Assembly (NCBI GenBank): GCA_934229385.1
Contig: CAKQDH010000004.1
Coordinates: 38,056-102,055 of the forward strand
Direction: 5' to 3'
DNA: 64,000 nucleotides
Source: an uncultured Oenococcus sp.
Lineage (GTDB): Bacteria; Bacillota; Bacilli; Lactobacillales; Lactobacillaceae
Position 1 is the first letter of the stretch. Every line of letters begins with the position of its first letter. The notes beneath the pieces were generated by a model. It was not told where the DNA came from. It searched no databases and worked only from the letters and a program-made list of their open reading frames with translations. Both the position numbers and the translations under genes were made by a program. This document shows positions 28,914 through 37,981 of the stretch, in pieces.

Positions 28914-28987
28914 CGGGATGTAGCTCAGTTTGGTAGAGCACCACGTTCGGGACGTGGGGGTCATGGGTTCAAGTCCCGTTATCCCGA
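28914..28987 (+). tRNA. trnP: tRNA-Pro (anticodon CGG)
   Basis: A full cloverleaf of 74 nt: acceptor CGGGATG/TATCCCG, D arm GCTC..GAGC, anticodon stem CCACG/CGTGG around TTCGGGA (anticodon CGG), variable GGGTC, T arm ATGGG/CCCGT with TTCAAGT. The discriminator is A and CCA is not encoded. It reads CCG, a codon expected to be rare in this AT-rich genome. Confidence 0.95.
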
Positions 28988-29394
28988 TCCATTCATTAAT
29001 AATTTAAATTCAAATAATTAATTTTATATAATACTATTAAAACCTGAAACTTTATTTTAATAATATTTCTAAACTAATAATGAAATTAATTTAAAAAACT
29101 AAACATTATTAATAAAAAAACAAAGTTTATTTTTGATTACTGTAAATATATATCTTATTATCAATTACATAAGGGTTAAATAAATTATATTAAAAATAAC
29201 ATAAATTAATATTTTTATTTAAAAATTTAAAAATATTAAAAAAATATCAATTTATTTAAACAAAATAATTTTTTAATCTTTTAAAATTTTTTAATAAATT
29301 AATAAATAAAACCATAATTTAAAAAATAAATTCTTTATTAATTTCAAAAAATTAACAAAAAGGTGAATATAAACACGTTTTTAGGAGAAAAAAT
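28988..29394. other. Extremely AT-rich intergenic region
   Basis: About 400 bp, almost entirely A and T, between tRNA-Pro and pepO. I see no gene, RNA or clear hairpin. The last 15 nt hold the AGGAG ribosome site of pepO. Confidence 0.5.
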
Positions 29395-31281
29395 ATGGTT
29401 AGAATACAAGATGATCTTTTTAATGCTGTCAACCAACAATGGCTAAAAAAAGCTAAAATTCGCCCCGATATGCCTACCACTGGTTCATTTGTTGATCTTT
29501 CTCTTTCGATTGAAAAAAATATGAGAGGGGATCTTAACAGCTTTATTTCTAAGGGAACTTATCCAAAATATTTAAAAAATTTTGTGGATCTATATAAGAT
29601 AGCTAATAATTGGGAAAAACGAGAAAAAAATGGGCAAAAAAAAATAAAACAATTACTTTCAGAAATTGAAAAACTCCACAATTTCTCAGACTTTTCAAAA
29701 AAAGCTGTGGACTTAGATTTAAATGGATACCCTACTAGTTTTGAATTTGGTATTCTACCTGATTTTAAACAAGCTGACAAATATATCTTTTGGGTTGGTG
29801 AACCTGATACCATTTTACCTGATAGTACATATTATAAAAAAGATAATCCCCAAAAAAAACTCCTTTTAAATGCTTGGTCACAAATGACGGATAAATTGTT
29901 AACCACTATTGGGTACCATGCTGAAACTTCTAAAAAGATAATTGCTGATACTTTAAAATTTGATGCTATTATAGCTAAATTTGTGCTTAATCGAGAAGAG
30001 CAATCTCAATATTATAAAAATTATCATCCAAAAACCCTTAAAGAATTCTCTTCTTCTGTTAAAAGTATCAACTTAAAATCTTATGTAGAAGGGCTTGTTG
30101 GAAAGCCTGTTAATAAAGTGGTCCTTTCTTCAGAAAGATTTTGGAAAGCAGCCAATAGTATTTATGCTAACGACAATTGGGATATTTTTAAAAATTGGCT
30201 TATAGCAAATGCAATAATTGATTTTTCTGCCTTTGGCTCTTACAAATTATATAAAATTACTAACAGTTATAGCCGTATACTTACAGGAACCAAAAAACCT
30301 TTAAGTCCTTCCAGAGCTGCATATTTTCTTGTTCATGGCTATTTTGGTTTTCTAATAGGAGAACATTTTAGAAAAAAATACTTTTCTCCAGAAGCAAAAG
30401 CCAATGTCGAAAATATGGTAAAAAAAATGATTAACGTCTATCAGGATCGACTAAAAAATAATCATTGGCTTGGAGAAGAGACCATTAAAAAGGCTCTTAA
30501 AAAACTAAACCATATATCAATAAAAATCGGCTATCCTGATAAAATACCTGCACGTTTTTTAAAAAGAGGAGTTAACCAAAATAAAAGCTTAATCGAAAAT
30601 TGTTTGTCTTTGTCAAAACAAGAAAACAAATTTCAGCTTTCTCGATGGAACAAAAAAGTTGATACAAATGAATGGGACATGACACCAGACACTGTTAATG
30701 CTTATTATGATCCCCAAACAAACTCTATTAATTTTCCTGCAGGGATTTTACAAAAACCCTTTTATAATTATCATCGTAATTCTTCAGCAAATTACGGTGG
30801 AATTGGGGCCGTTATAGCACATGAGACTTCTCATGCCTTTGACAATAATGGAGCTAAATTTGACGAAAAGGGCTCTTTAAATAATTGGTGGACAAAAAAA
30901 GATTTAAAAGAATTTGAAAAAAGGTCCCAATCAATTGTTAAAGCTTGGACTGGATTAAAAATTGATGATATTAAAATCAACCCTAAACTTATCCTAGGAG
31001 AAAACATAGCTGATTTGGGAGGATTAAGTGCTGCTTTGCAAGCAGCTAAAGAAAATAAAGATTTTTCTCCTAAGATATTCTTTATAACCTGGGCTACTAT
31101 TTGGCGAATGAAATCAAGTAAAGAATACATTAAATTTTTAGCCCATATAGATGAGCATGCTCCAAATAAATTGCGTGCTAATGAACCGGTAAAAAATTTT
31201 CAAGAATTCTTTAGTGCTTTTAATATAAAGCCCGGTGATAAAATGTTTAGACCAAAATCAAAACGTGTAAGTCTCTGGTAA
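29395..31281 (+). CDS. pepO: Endopeptidase O, M13 family zinc peptidase
   Basis: Neprilysin-type zinc endopeptidase that degrades oligopeptides, cytoplasmic in lactic acid bacteria (no signal peptide here). The 628-residue protein has the zinc motif HETSH (about 476-480), the third ligand Glu536 in ENIADLGG with Asp540, and the substrate-binding NAYYDPQTNSINFPAGI upstream. A strong AGGAG precedes the ATG. It is monocistronic. Confidence 0.94.
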   Translation: MVRIQDDLFNAVNQQWLKKAKIRPDMPTTGSFVDLSLSIEKNMRGDLNSFISKGTYPKYLKNFVDLYKIANNWEKREKNGQKKIKQLLSEIEKLHNFSDFSKKAVDLDLNGYPTSFEFGILPDFKQADKYIFWVGEPDTILPDSTYYKKDNPQKKLLLNAWSQMTDKLLTTIGYHAETSKKIIADTLKFDAIIAKFVLNREEQSQYYKNYHPKTLKEFSSSVKSINLKSYVEGLVGKPVNKVVLSSERFWKAANSIYANDNWDIFKNWLIANAIIDFSAFGSYKLYKITNSYSRILTGTKKPLSPSRAAYFLVHGYFGFLIGEHFRKKYFSPEAKANVENMVKKMINVYQDRLKNNHWLGEETIKKALKKLNHISIKIGYPDKIPARFLKRGVNQNKSLIENCLSLSKQENKFQLSRWNKKVDTNEWDMTPDTVNAYYDPQTNSINFPAGILQKPFYNYHRNSSANYGGIGAVIAHETSHAFDNNGAKFDEKGSLNNWWTKKDLKEFEKRSQSIVKAWTGLKIDDIKINPKLILGENIADLGGLSAALQAAKENKDFSPKIFFITWATIWRMKSSKEYIKFLAHIDEHAPNKLRANEPVKNFQEFFSAFNIKPGDKMFRPKSKRVSLW

Positions 31282-31396
31282 TAGTTTTAGTATTTAATAA
31301 GAATTTAATATTAATATAAAAAGAAAATTCAATTACTAAATATAAATCAAAAAAAGACCAAATTATTATTAATTTCTTAAATTAAATAAATAAAAA

Positions 31397-33463
31397 ATGG
31401 AAAAAATAAAGAAAAAATTTTCATTAGAAAAAAATATTAATTCAAAATTTTTAATAAACAGGGAATTATCATTTCTCAAATTTAATAATAGGGTTCTGCT
31501 ACAAACACTAAGTGATAGACACCCATTATTAGAAAAGGCTAATTTTTTATCGATTACACAAACAAATCTTGATGAATGGTTTACAACTCGGCTTGCAAAA
31601 GCTCTTCATATATATAAAATGAGTTTAGATAAAACAAAACCACATAAAGTATCTCCAAAAGCAAAATTAAATATTATTTCAAACAAAGCTGGATCCCAAT
31701 TAAAAAAATTACACCGCTTATATGATCAATCATTATTTCCTTTATTAATTAAAAACAAAATAAATATTATAAGTTTAAGTTCTATTTCTACGTCTTTATA
31801 TAAATGGCTAAAAAATTACTTCCAAAAAAATATATTTCCTAATTTGACCTTTTTTAAAGATGATGGCTTAAGACCTGTTCCTTTTTTACCTAGTAATAGT
31901 CTTAATTTAGGTATACGTTTACAAAAAAAACGGACAATAAAACAGAAAAATTATTATATTTTTATTCAAATTCCTCAAAATTTACCTCGGCTTATTAAAC
32001 TACCTTTTTCCAATAAAAATAACTTTATCCTAATAGAAAATGTAATTCGAAAGTTTGTGAAGCCTCTTTTTAATTCCTACCAAATTAAAGAAATAAATGC
32101 TTTCACAATTTTAAGAGATATGGAACTAAGCATTGCTGAAGATAAAAATTCCAATTTGCTTAAAAAAGTTCGAAAGCAACTAAAAAAGAGGGAACATGGA
32201 CAGGTAATACGAGTAATTACTGAAGAAAAAGCTTCAAAAAAAATGGAAAAACATTTTTTAAAAATTTTTCCTTACAGTAAAAATAGAATTTATCGCGTTC
32301 CTCAACCAGTAGACCTCTCTTTTCTAAATAAATTAACAAAATTAATAAAAAAACCAAATTATTCTTATAAACCTTTTAAACCAAAAGCAAAAGAAGATTT
32401 ACTTAACCAAAATATTTTTCAAGAAATTTCAAAAAAAGACGTTATTCTTCAACATCCATATGATAGTTTTAGCCCAATTATCAATCTTATAAAAAGGGGG
32501 GCTGAAGATCCAAACGTTATATCCATTAAAATATCTCTCTATAGAATTTCTTCCAATTCTTTAATTGCTAATTCCTTAATAAAAGCTGCTCAAGCTGGTA
32601 AAAAAGTTACTGCTTTATTAGAATTAAAGGCTCGTTTCGACGAAAAAAACAATGTTGCTTGGTCAGAAAAATTAAAACAACAAGGAGTGAACGTTATTTA
32701 CGGATTCCCCAATTTAAAAACACATTTAAAAATGCTTTTAATAAAACGACGTGAAAATAATAAAACAAAGGGATATGCTCATATTGGAACAGGAAATTAT
32801 AATGAGAAAACAGCACATTTATATACAGACCTTTCGCTACTTACAGCTAATCAAAAAATAACCGAGGACATTGATCAAATTTTTAATTTTTTAGCAGGCC
32901 AATCTGACTTTAAAAAATTAAGGTTAGTTTATGCATCTCCCAACGGAATCGCAAAAAAAATTAATAATTTAATAGATAACGAGAAAAAGAATGCAAATTT
33001 GAAAAGAAAATGTGGGATTTGGTTAAAAGCTAATTCTCTGAACGATGAAAAAACAGCAAAAAAATTAGTTGAAGCCGGACAAAATGGGGTTCCTGTTCAT
33101 CTATTAATCAGAGGTATAGAAATTTTAAAACCAGAAATAAAGGGCTATACCAATAATATACAAGTGCATTCAATTGTAGGGCGTTTTTTAGAACATTCTA
33201 GGATCTATGCTTTCAAAAATAATGGGGATACTTTAATTTTTATCTCAAGTTCAGATCTTATGCCTAGAAATTTATATAGACGTATAGAATTAATGGTTCC
33301 AATAATCCAAAAACAAACGAAAGACAAAGTAATTCAAATTATTAAAACCATGTGGTCAGATAATGTAAACACTTGGATCATGAACCTAAATGGCAATTAT
33401 AATCCTTATTTTAAAAAGAAAAATAAGGTTATTGACTGTCATCAAATATTTTTAAAAAAATAA
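31397..33463 (+). CDS. ppk: Polyphosphate kinase 1
   Basis: Reversibly polymerises the ATP gamma-phosphate into inorganic polyphosphate. The 688-residue protein has the N-terminal NRELSFLKFNNRVL, and two phospholipase-D-like domains bearing the phosphorylated His at about 474 (TAHLYTDLSL) and a second His at about 600 (RFLEHSRIY). No Shine-Dalgarno sequence is seen at the ATG. It is followed by the exopolyphosphatase gene, giving a complete polyphosphate synthesis/degradation pair. Confidence 0.95.
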   Translation: MEKIKKKFSLEKNINSKFLINRELSFLKFNNRVLLQTLSDRHPLLEKANFLSITQTNLDEWFTTRLAKALHIYKMSLDKTKPHKVSPKAKLNIISNKAGSQLKKLHRLYDQSLFPLLIKNKINIISLSSISTSLYKWLKNYFQKNIFPNLTFFKDDGLRPVPFLPSNSLNLGIRLQKKRTIKQKNYYIFIQIPQNLPRLIKLPFSNKNNFILIENVIRKFVKPLFNSYQIKEINAFTILRDMELSIAEDKNSNLLKKVRKQLKKREHGQVIRVITEEKASKKMEKHFLKIFPYSKNRIYRVPQPVDLSFLNKLTKLIKKPNYSYKPFKPKAKEDLLNQNIFQEISKKDVILQHPYDSFSPIINLIKRGAEDPNVISIKISLYRISSNSLIANSLIKAAQAGKKVTALLELKARFDEKNNVAWSEKLKQQGVNVIYGFPNLKTHLKMLLIKRRENNKTKGYAHIGTGNYNEKTAHLYTDLSLLTANQKITEDIDQIFNFLAGQSDFKKLRLVYASPNGIAKKINNLIDNEKKNANLKRKCGIWLKANSLNDEKTAKKLVEAGQNGVPVHLLIRGIEILKPEIKGYTNNIQVHSIVGRFLEHSRIYAFKNNGDTLIFISSSDLMPRNLYRRIELMVPIIQKQTKDKVIQIIKTMWSDNVNTWIMNLNGNYNPYFKKKNKVIDCHQIFLKK

Positions 33464-33526
33464 TTTTTATAAGAACATTTATTTTTAAACTTTAAACTGA
33501 TATTTTATTCAATAGGGAAAACAAAA

Positions 33527-34483
33527 ATGCCAAAATTTGCCGTAATCGATCTTGGATCTAACTCAATTAGAATGACCATCAATGAATATAAAAAAAATGG
33601 AGAGTATAAAGTTTTAAAAAATTTCCAAGCAATGGCAAGGCTTTCTGCTAAAATGGGGAAACACCATACTCTCCAAAAAAATGCTATAGGAAGAACTTTA
33701 AAGGGACTAAAAAAATTTAAAAAAGAATTGTCTAAATATCCACAAATTCAATTAAGAGCAGTAGCTACAGCTGCAGTCCGCCAAGCAAAAAATCGTCAGG
33801 TTTTATTAAAAAAATTCAAAGAAGTTTTTGACCAGCCTCTAGAAGTTATTTCTGGAACGCAGGAAGCATATTTTGATTATCTAGGCATCATAAATACTTT
33901 TCCTATTAAAGATTGCCTAATTATTGATACTGGTGGTGCTTCAACAGAAATTGTGCTAGTTAAGAATGGAATAAATCAAAACCTTATTTCTTTACCTTTA
34001 GGAGCTGTAAACCTTACAGATAATTTTTTTGAAAAGGATAAAATTTCGGCAAAATCTTTATTTAAAGCTACTACTTTTTTAAATAATGCTTTTTGGAATA
34101 TTCCTTGGCTTAACAAAGCTTTACATTTACCAATAATTGCAATAGGCGGCTCGAATCGAGCTTTAGCAAAAATATCACGGCAAAAAAGCGGATTAGTTAG
34201 TTTACCAATTCATGGCTATCATTTATCTGATCAAGAAGTAAGGAATATTTTTGAACATCTACTTTCTTCAAATCTAAAAGAAAGAGTTTCTATCCCTGGG
34301 CTTGTAAAGCACCGAGCTGATATTATCATTGGTGGTTTATTGCCAATAATCCAATTACTTCAATATATTAATGCAGAACAGGTTATCTTTTCCCAGGCAG
34401 GATTACGCCAGGGTCTACTATTTGAGAAGATTGAAAAAGCGACTGGGAATAAAGCATTAAGTTTTCGAATTAATAATATATAA
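33527..34483 (+). CDS. ppx: Exopolyphosphatase / Ppx-GppA phosphatase
   Basis: Releases phosphate from polyphosphate ends, possibly also acting on pppGpp. The 318-residue protein has the actin-like ATPase-fold motifs VIDLGSNSIRM at the start, RAVATAAVRQAKN, IDTGGASTEI and GGSNRAL. It is the short two-domain form without the C-terminal HD domain. It lies 63 bp after ppk and is probably in the same transcript. Confidence 0.92.
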   Translation: MPKFAVIDLGSNSIRMTINEYKKNGEYKVLKNFQAMARLSAKMGKHHTLQKNAIGRTLKGLKKFKKELSKYPQIQLRAVATAAVRQAKNRQVLLKKFKEVFDQPLEVISGTQEAYFDYLGIINTFPIKDCLIIDTGGASTEIVLVKNGINQNLISLPLGAVNLTDNFFEKDKISAKSLFKATTFLNNAFWNIPWLNKALHLPIIAIGGSNRALAKISRQKSGLVSLPIHGYHLSDQEVRNIFEHLLSSNLKERVSIPGLVKHRADIIIGGLLPIIQLLQYINAEQVIFSQAGLRQGLLFEKIEKATGNKALSFRINNI

Positions 34484-34491
34484 AAATTTAT

Positions 34492-34520
34492 TTGGACTTT
34501 TTTAAATAAAATGTTAAAAT
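34492..34520 (+). promoter_or_regulatory. tRNA-Gln promoter
   Basis: TTGGAC (34492-34497), a 17-bp spacer and TAAAAT (34515-34520), with TG at 34512-34513. It starts within 10 bp of the ppx stop. The expected start at about 34527 is 5 nt before the tRNA. Confidence 0.65.
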
Positions 34521-34531
34521 TCTTTTGTTAA

Positions 34532-34604
34532 TGCCCTTTGGCCAAGTTGGTAAGGCGATGGCTCCTGGTGCCATTATGCGCTGGTTCGAGTCCAGCAAGG
34601 GCAA
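34532..34604 (+). tRNA. trnQ: tRNA-Gln (anticodon CTG) with C33
   Basis: A 73-nt cloverleaf: acceptor TGCCCTT/AAGGGCA with the U1-A72 pair typical of tRNA-Gln, D arm GCC..GGC, anticodon stem ATGGC/GCCAT, variable TATGC, T arm GCTGG/CCAGC with TTCGAGT, discriminator A, and no encoded CCA. The anticodon loop reads TCCTGGT, so the anticodon is CTG but position 33 is C instead of U and position 37 is G. All other parts are regular. The U1-A72 pair suits the GatCAB pathway encoded at 4.1 kb. Confidence 0.88.
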
Positions 34605-34700
34605 TCTTAAATTTCTATTTAGATAGTGAATAAGCTTAATAATATATATTGTATATTTAACAAAATTATTATTTCAAATCCAAAGTTTAAATTAGAATTA

Positions 34701-34726
34701 AGTTATAAAAAACCTTTTTTATAACT
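34701..34726. repeat. Perfect 12-bp inverted repeat, A/T-rich
   Basis: AGTTATAAAAAA (34701-34712) and TTTTTTATAACT (34715-34726) flank CC. It lies about 100 bp downstream of tRNA-Gln in a 277-bp gap. It could terminate the tRNA transcript, although no extra T run follows the stem. Confidence 0.4.
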
Positions 34727-34941
34727 ATTATATAAATCTTTTAAATAACATTATCAACTTACTTATAAAGTAAAAAGTTTTTAACTTACAGATAGTTTTA
34801 ATAAAAACATATTTATTCTAAAAGATTAACATATTTACAATAATTTTTTACTATAAAAACAACAATAGTTTATAATGAAATGTGATTTTAGATTTTTATT
34901 ATTTTTTTATTTTTGAAAGATTTTTTAAATTTTTAAGCTCA

Positions 34942-35778
34942 ATGAAAAAATTTGAAACACACAATGAATTAAAAAACGTTATTTTAGTTTCTGATATCCA
35001 TGCAAATTGGGAAGCCCTAAAAAAAATTACTCAGTTACCAGAATATAATAAAAATGATTATCGAATAATATTTTTAGGTGACTATACAGATTGGAATGGT
35101 AAAAATGTACATGACCCAATAAAGGTCATTAATTTTATAATGAATCAAGTAACTAAACATGGTGCTTTAGCAATTCATGGTAACCATGACGATATGCTTT
35201 ATGGCACTGCATTAGGAGATTTCCAAGAGTTTTATAATTGGGGTTATAATGGAATATTAGGAACTCAAAAACTTTTAGGATTAACTCCTAACAATATAAA
35301 CCTTGAATTAACCAAAAACGAATTAAATACTAAATATTATAAATATATTGATTTTTTAGATTCAATTCCTTATGGGATAGAAGATAAAAATCGTCTTTTC
35401 GTTCATGCTGGTGTAGATTGGTCAAAAAAAGATTACCATGATACTAGCAAGGAAAATTTAACGTGGATTAGAGAGGACTATTTTTATAACCAGGAAGAGG
35501 AGGGAACAGATCCTTCTACTAAATATAAAGGAAATAATTCAATTAGCCCCATTTGGCATGAAAATAATACAAAAAAAGTTATTGTAGCTGGCCATACTCC
35601 CACTTACCTTTTTTCTGGTAAAATAAACAATCCAATTATTTCTATTAAAAACAACCAGAATGATATTCCTCGGTATGATATAGACGGCGGATCTCATAGT
35701 GGGATACCAGAAGCTGCTCTAAATATCTTAATCCTTAATAAAGATGGAAACGAATTAAAAAGATATCGTTTATCATAA
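34942..35778 (+). CDS. Calcineurin-like metallophosphoesterase (Ser/Thr phosphatase type)
   Basis: Cytosolic metallophosphatase of about 278 residues with the full motif set: SDIHANWEAL, GDYTDWNG, GNHDD, FVHAGVDW and VAGHTP, which together hold two metal ions. The substrate is unknown; it may be a protein or a dinucleotide phosphatase. The ATG at 34942 fits the family N terminus. An in-frame GTG at 34882 sits 5 nt after a TATAAT hexamer (34871-34876) and would add 20 Phe-rich residues. Neither start has a Shine-Dalgarno sequence. Confidence 0.8.
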   Translation: MKKFETHNELKNVILVSDIHANWEALKKITQLPEYNKNDYRIIFLGDYTDWNGKNVHDPIKVINFIMNQVTKHGALAIHGNHDDMLYGTALGDFQEFYNWGYNGILGTQKLLGLTPNNINLELTKNELNTKYYKYIDFLDSIPYGIEDKNRLFVHAGVDWSKKDYHDTSKENLTWIREDYFYNQEEEGTDPSTKYKGNNSISPIWHENNTKKVIVAGHTPTYLFSGKINNPIISIKNNQNDIPRYDIDGGSHSGIPEAALNILILNKDGNELKRYRLS

Positions 35779-35827
35779 TTTATTTAATTATTGTTTATTT
35801 AATCTATTTCTATTTTTTAATTTAAAT

Positions 35828-36562
35828 TTAAAAACCCTCAGTAGGAATTTGTTTTAATTTTTTATCCCAATTAATTTTTGGATACTGATTAAATAAAGCT
35901 TTTTTTAAAATTATTTTAGCTAAATTACCGTTTCTAGTGAGAATTGGTCCATGAAAATAAGTTCCATAAACATTTTTATAGATCACACCTTCAGTTTCAT
36001 CTTCCCCATTATTACCATCACCATGAATAACTGTTCCTAATGGTTCCTCATTTTTTCCAAGAAAAGTCCTGCCCTGATGATTTTCAAAACCATGATATAT
36101 TTCATTATATATATTATTTTTTATAATAATGTTTCCAATTAGACGTTTGCCCTTAAGTTTATTAGAAATTTTTTTCGAGTTTAAATTAAGAGTTTTATGG
36201 GGTAGAATTCCTATTCCCCGGATTATTTTTCCATCAGCAAATTCTATATCATTTCCTAAAAGCTGAAATCCTCCACATATAGCTAACATGACACCTCCAT
36301 TTTTAATATATTTCCTAACTTCTGGCTCTTTTTTTACAAAATCTTTAGCTACTACTTCTTCTTCATAGTCTTGTCCACCACCAAGCAATAAGATATTATA
36401 ATCATTTGCTTTAAAGGAATCATTTAAAGATATTAAATGATAAATAATTTTAACGTTAATTTGTTTGGCATAATACCGTAACGCCAAAAAATTTCCATAA
36501 TCTCCATAAGTATTCATTAAATCGCCATACAAATGAGCAAAATTTAAATAAAAACCATTCAT
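35828..36562 (-). CDS. gatD: Lipid II isoglutaminyl synthase, glutaminase subunit GatD
   Basis: Supplies ammonia to MurT for amidating the D-glutamate of lipid II. The 244-residue class I glutaminase-like protein has the catalytic Cys96 (AICGGFQLLG) and His204 (GTYFHGPIL). Its first codon overlaps the end of murT by one base, so the two subunits are coupled. The pair modifies the stem peptide before cross-linking. Confidence 0.94.
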   Translation of the reverse strand: MNGFYLNFAHLYGDLMNTYGDYGNFLALRYYAKQINVKIIYHLISLNDSFKANDYNILLLGGGQDYEEEVVAKDFVKKEPEVRKYIKNGGVMLAICGGFQLLGNDIEFADGKIIRGIGILPHKTLNLNSKKISNKLKGKRLIGNIIIKNNIYNEIYHGFENHQGRTFLGKNEEPLGTVIHGDGNNGEDETEGVIYKNVYGTYFHGPILTRNGNLAKIILKKALFNQYPKINWDKKLKQIPTEGF

Positions 36563-37923
36563 TAAAAACTCTCCTTAACCAAATTTTGTTTTGCTAGGGC
36601 CTCCCTGAACATCAACATACTTGTATAAGTAGCAATTACATAAACGTTCTTAGTAGGAAGTTGTTTTATTTTATCAATTAGTCCTTCAAACCCCCTAATA
36701 ATGATCTGATCTTTAAATCCTGCCATTTTCATACGAACACTAAAATCTTTATAACGTTGACCTCCAATAATAAGTTTTTTTAATTTGGCTTTATGAAGCT
36801 TTTCAAACTGAGCGTCAAAAATCCAGCTTGTATCAATACCATCTGCATAGTGAGCATTTAAGAGCATAACTAATGAAAAAACATTACGATCAGTTAGCAT
36901 CATATCAATAACAGCATTTGCTCCTACTGGATTTTTTACCAACATAATAGTAATTAAGTGATTTTTAAACTTTAATTGTTCTTGCCGACCAAAAATTCGA
37001 GAGTCTTCATTAAGAGCTAAAAAGATTTGTTCTTTACTTATATTAAATTCTCTTCCAACGGCATAAGCTGCAAGAGCATTATAAGTATTATAAAGCCCTC
37101 CGATTGGTAACATAAATTTTTTTCCTTCAATTTCAAAAATTGATCTAGAAGGTGTTAATTGATCAATTTTATTAATTTGATATTTTAGGGGAGGGCGAAA
37201 AAAGGATTTATCAATAGTAAAATAATCACCTAAATTTGAGTAATTTATAAAATGGTAATGTAAAACTTGCTTACCATTAGGGGCTAAAATCCCATCTGTA
37301 TTAATAGGGGGTCTTAGATCTTTATTTTTTCCATGACTAGAAAATCCATAATACACAACCCGGTTAGGATAATTTTTCCTAGCTAAAATAGGTGAATCAC
37401 CATTTGCTATTACCAAAGCCTTAGGAGATTTTTTAATCCCTTCAGTAATTTTATTGTAAGTTGTATATATTTCCCCATAACGATCCATTTGATCACGAAA
37501 AATATTTGTTAAAATAAAAAAATCTGGTTTCAAAGAAGAAGATATTTCTTTAACGTTAGCTTCATCTACTTCAAAGACCAAAATTGGTTTTTTATTGGCT
37601 TTTAAACACTTTTTTATTTTATTGAAATTAACAATAAAGGTAGAAAAAATTCCTTGGATCATATTTGATCCTGAAGGATTTGTCACAATAAGACGGCCAG
37701 TTTTTCTTAAGACTCTTGCAATTAATGCAGTGGTTAAGGTTTTACCATTAGTCCCCGAAATAATAACAGTTTGAACTTTTTTACTAAATGATTTTAATAA
37801 ATTCTTATCAATTTTATAAGCAATCTTCCCAGGAAAAGAGGTTCCTCCACGATGAAGGATTTTATGAAGCACAAAATAACTTATTGATCCTGTTAACAAT
37901 GCAATATCACTCTGAAAACTCAT
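36562..37923 (-). CDS. murT: Lipid II isoglutaminyl synthase, ligase subunit MurT
   Basis: Mur-ligase-like subunit that activates the lipid II alpha-carboxylate with ATP. The 453-residue protein has GTNGKTLTT (57-65), FEVDEANV, NIFRDQMDRYGE, and a C-terminal NAHYADGIDTSWIFD that includes the catalytic Asp. The zinc-ribbon insertion, normally two CxxC pairs, is present in length and spacing but all four cysteines are replaced (Ala214, Gly217, Thr236, Lys239). TATAAT is 6 nt upstream of the ATG with no Shine-Dalgarno sequence. It is divergent from tdk. Confidence 0.93.
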   Translation of the reverse strand: MSFQSDIALLTGSISYFVLHKILHRGGTSFPGKIAYKIDKNLLKSFSKKVQTVIISGTNGKTLTTALIARVLRKTGRLIVTNPSGSNMIQGIFSTFIVNFNKIKKCLKANKKPILVFEVDEANVKEISSSLKPDFFILTNIFRDQMDRYGEIYTTYNKITEGIKKSPKALVIANGDSPILARKNYPNRVVYYGFSSHGKNKDLRPPINTDGILAPNGKQVLHYHFINYSNLGDYFTIDKSFFRPPLKYQINKIDQLTPSRSIFEIEGKKFMLPIGGLYNTYNALAAYAVGREFNISKEQIFLALNEDSRIFGRQEQLKFKNHLITIMLVKNPVGANAVIDMMLTDRNVFSLVMLLNAHYADGIDTSWIFDAQFEKLHKAKLKKLIIGGQRYKDFSVRMKMAGFKDQIIIRGFEGLIDKIKQLPTKNVYVIATYTSMLMFREALAKQNLVKESF

Positions 37924-37929
37924 AAATAA

Positions 37930-37974
37930 ATTATAAGATAGAGATTATAGATTGGAAACTTTTAGTTTTATAAT
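37930..37974. promoter_or_regulatory. Back-to-back -10 boxes for murT (minus) and tdk (plus)
   Basis: The 58-bp gap between the two start codons holds a TATAAT on each strand: minus strand at 37930-37935, 6 nt from the murT ATG, and plus strand at 37969-37974, 7 nt from the tdk ATG. Their -35 regions overlap in the middle and are poor. Both transcripts would begin at or near the start codon. Confidence 0.55.
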
Positions 37975-37981
37975 TAAAATT

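Noticed and set aside
37952..37981. In-frame TTG extension of thymidine kinase
   Set aside because: It would add METFSFIIKI before the conserved MAQLFFEYGAM start and would overlap the TATAAT hexamer, so the ATG at 37982 is used.
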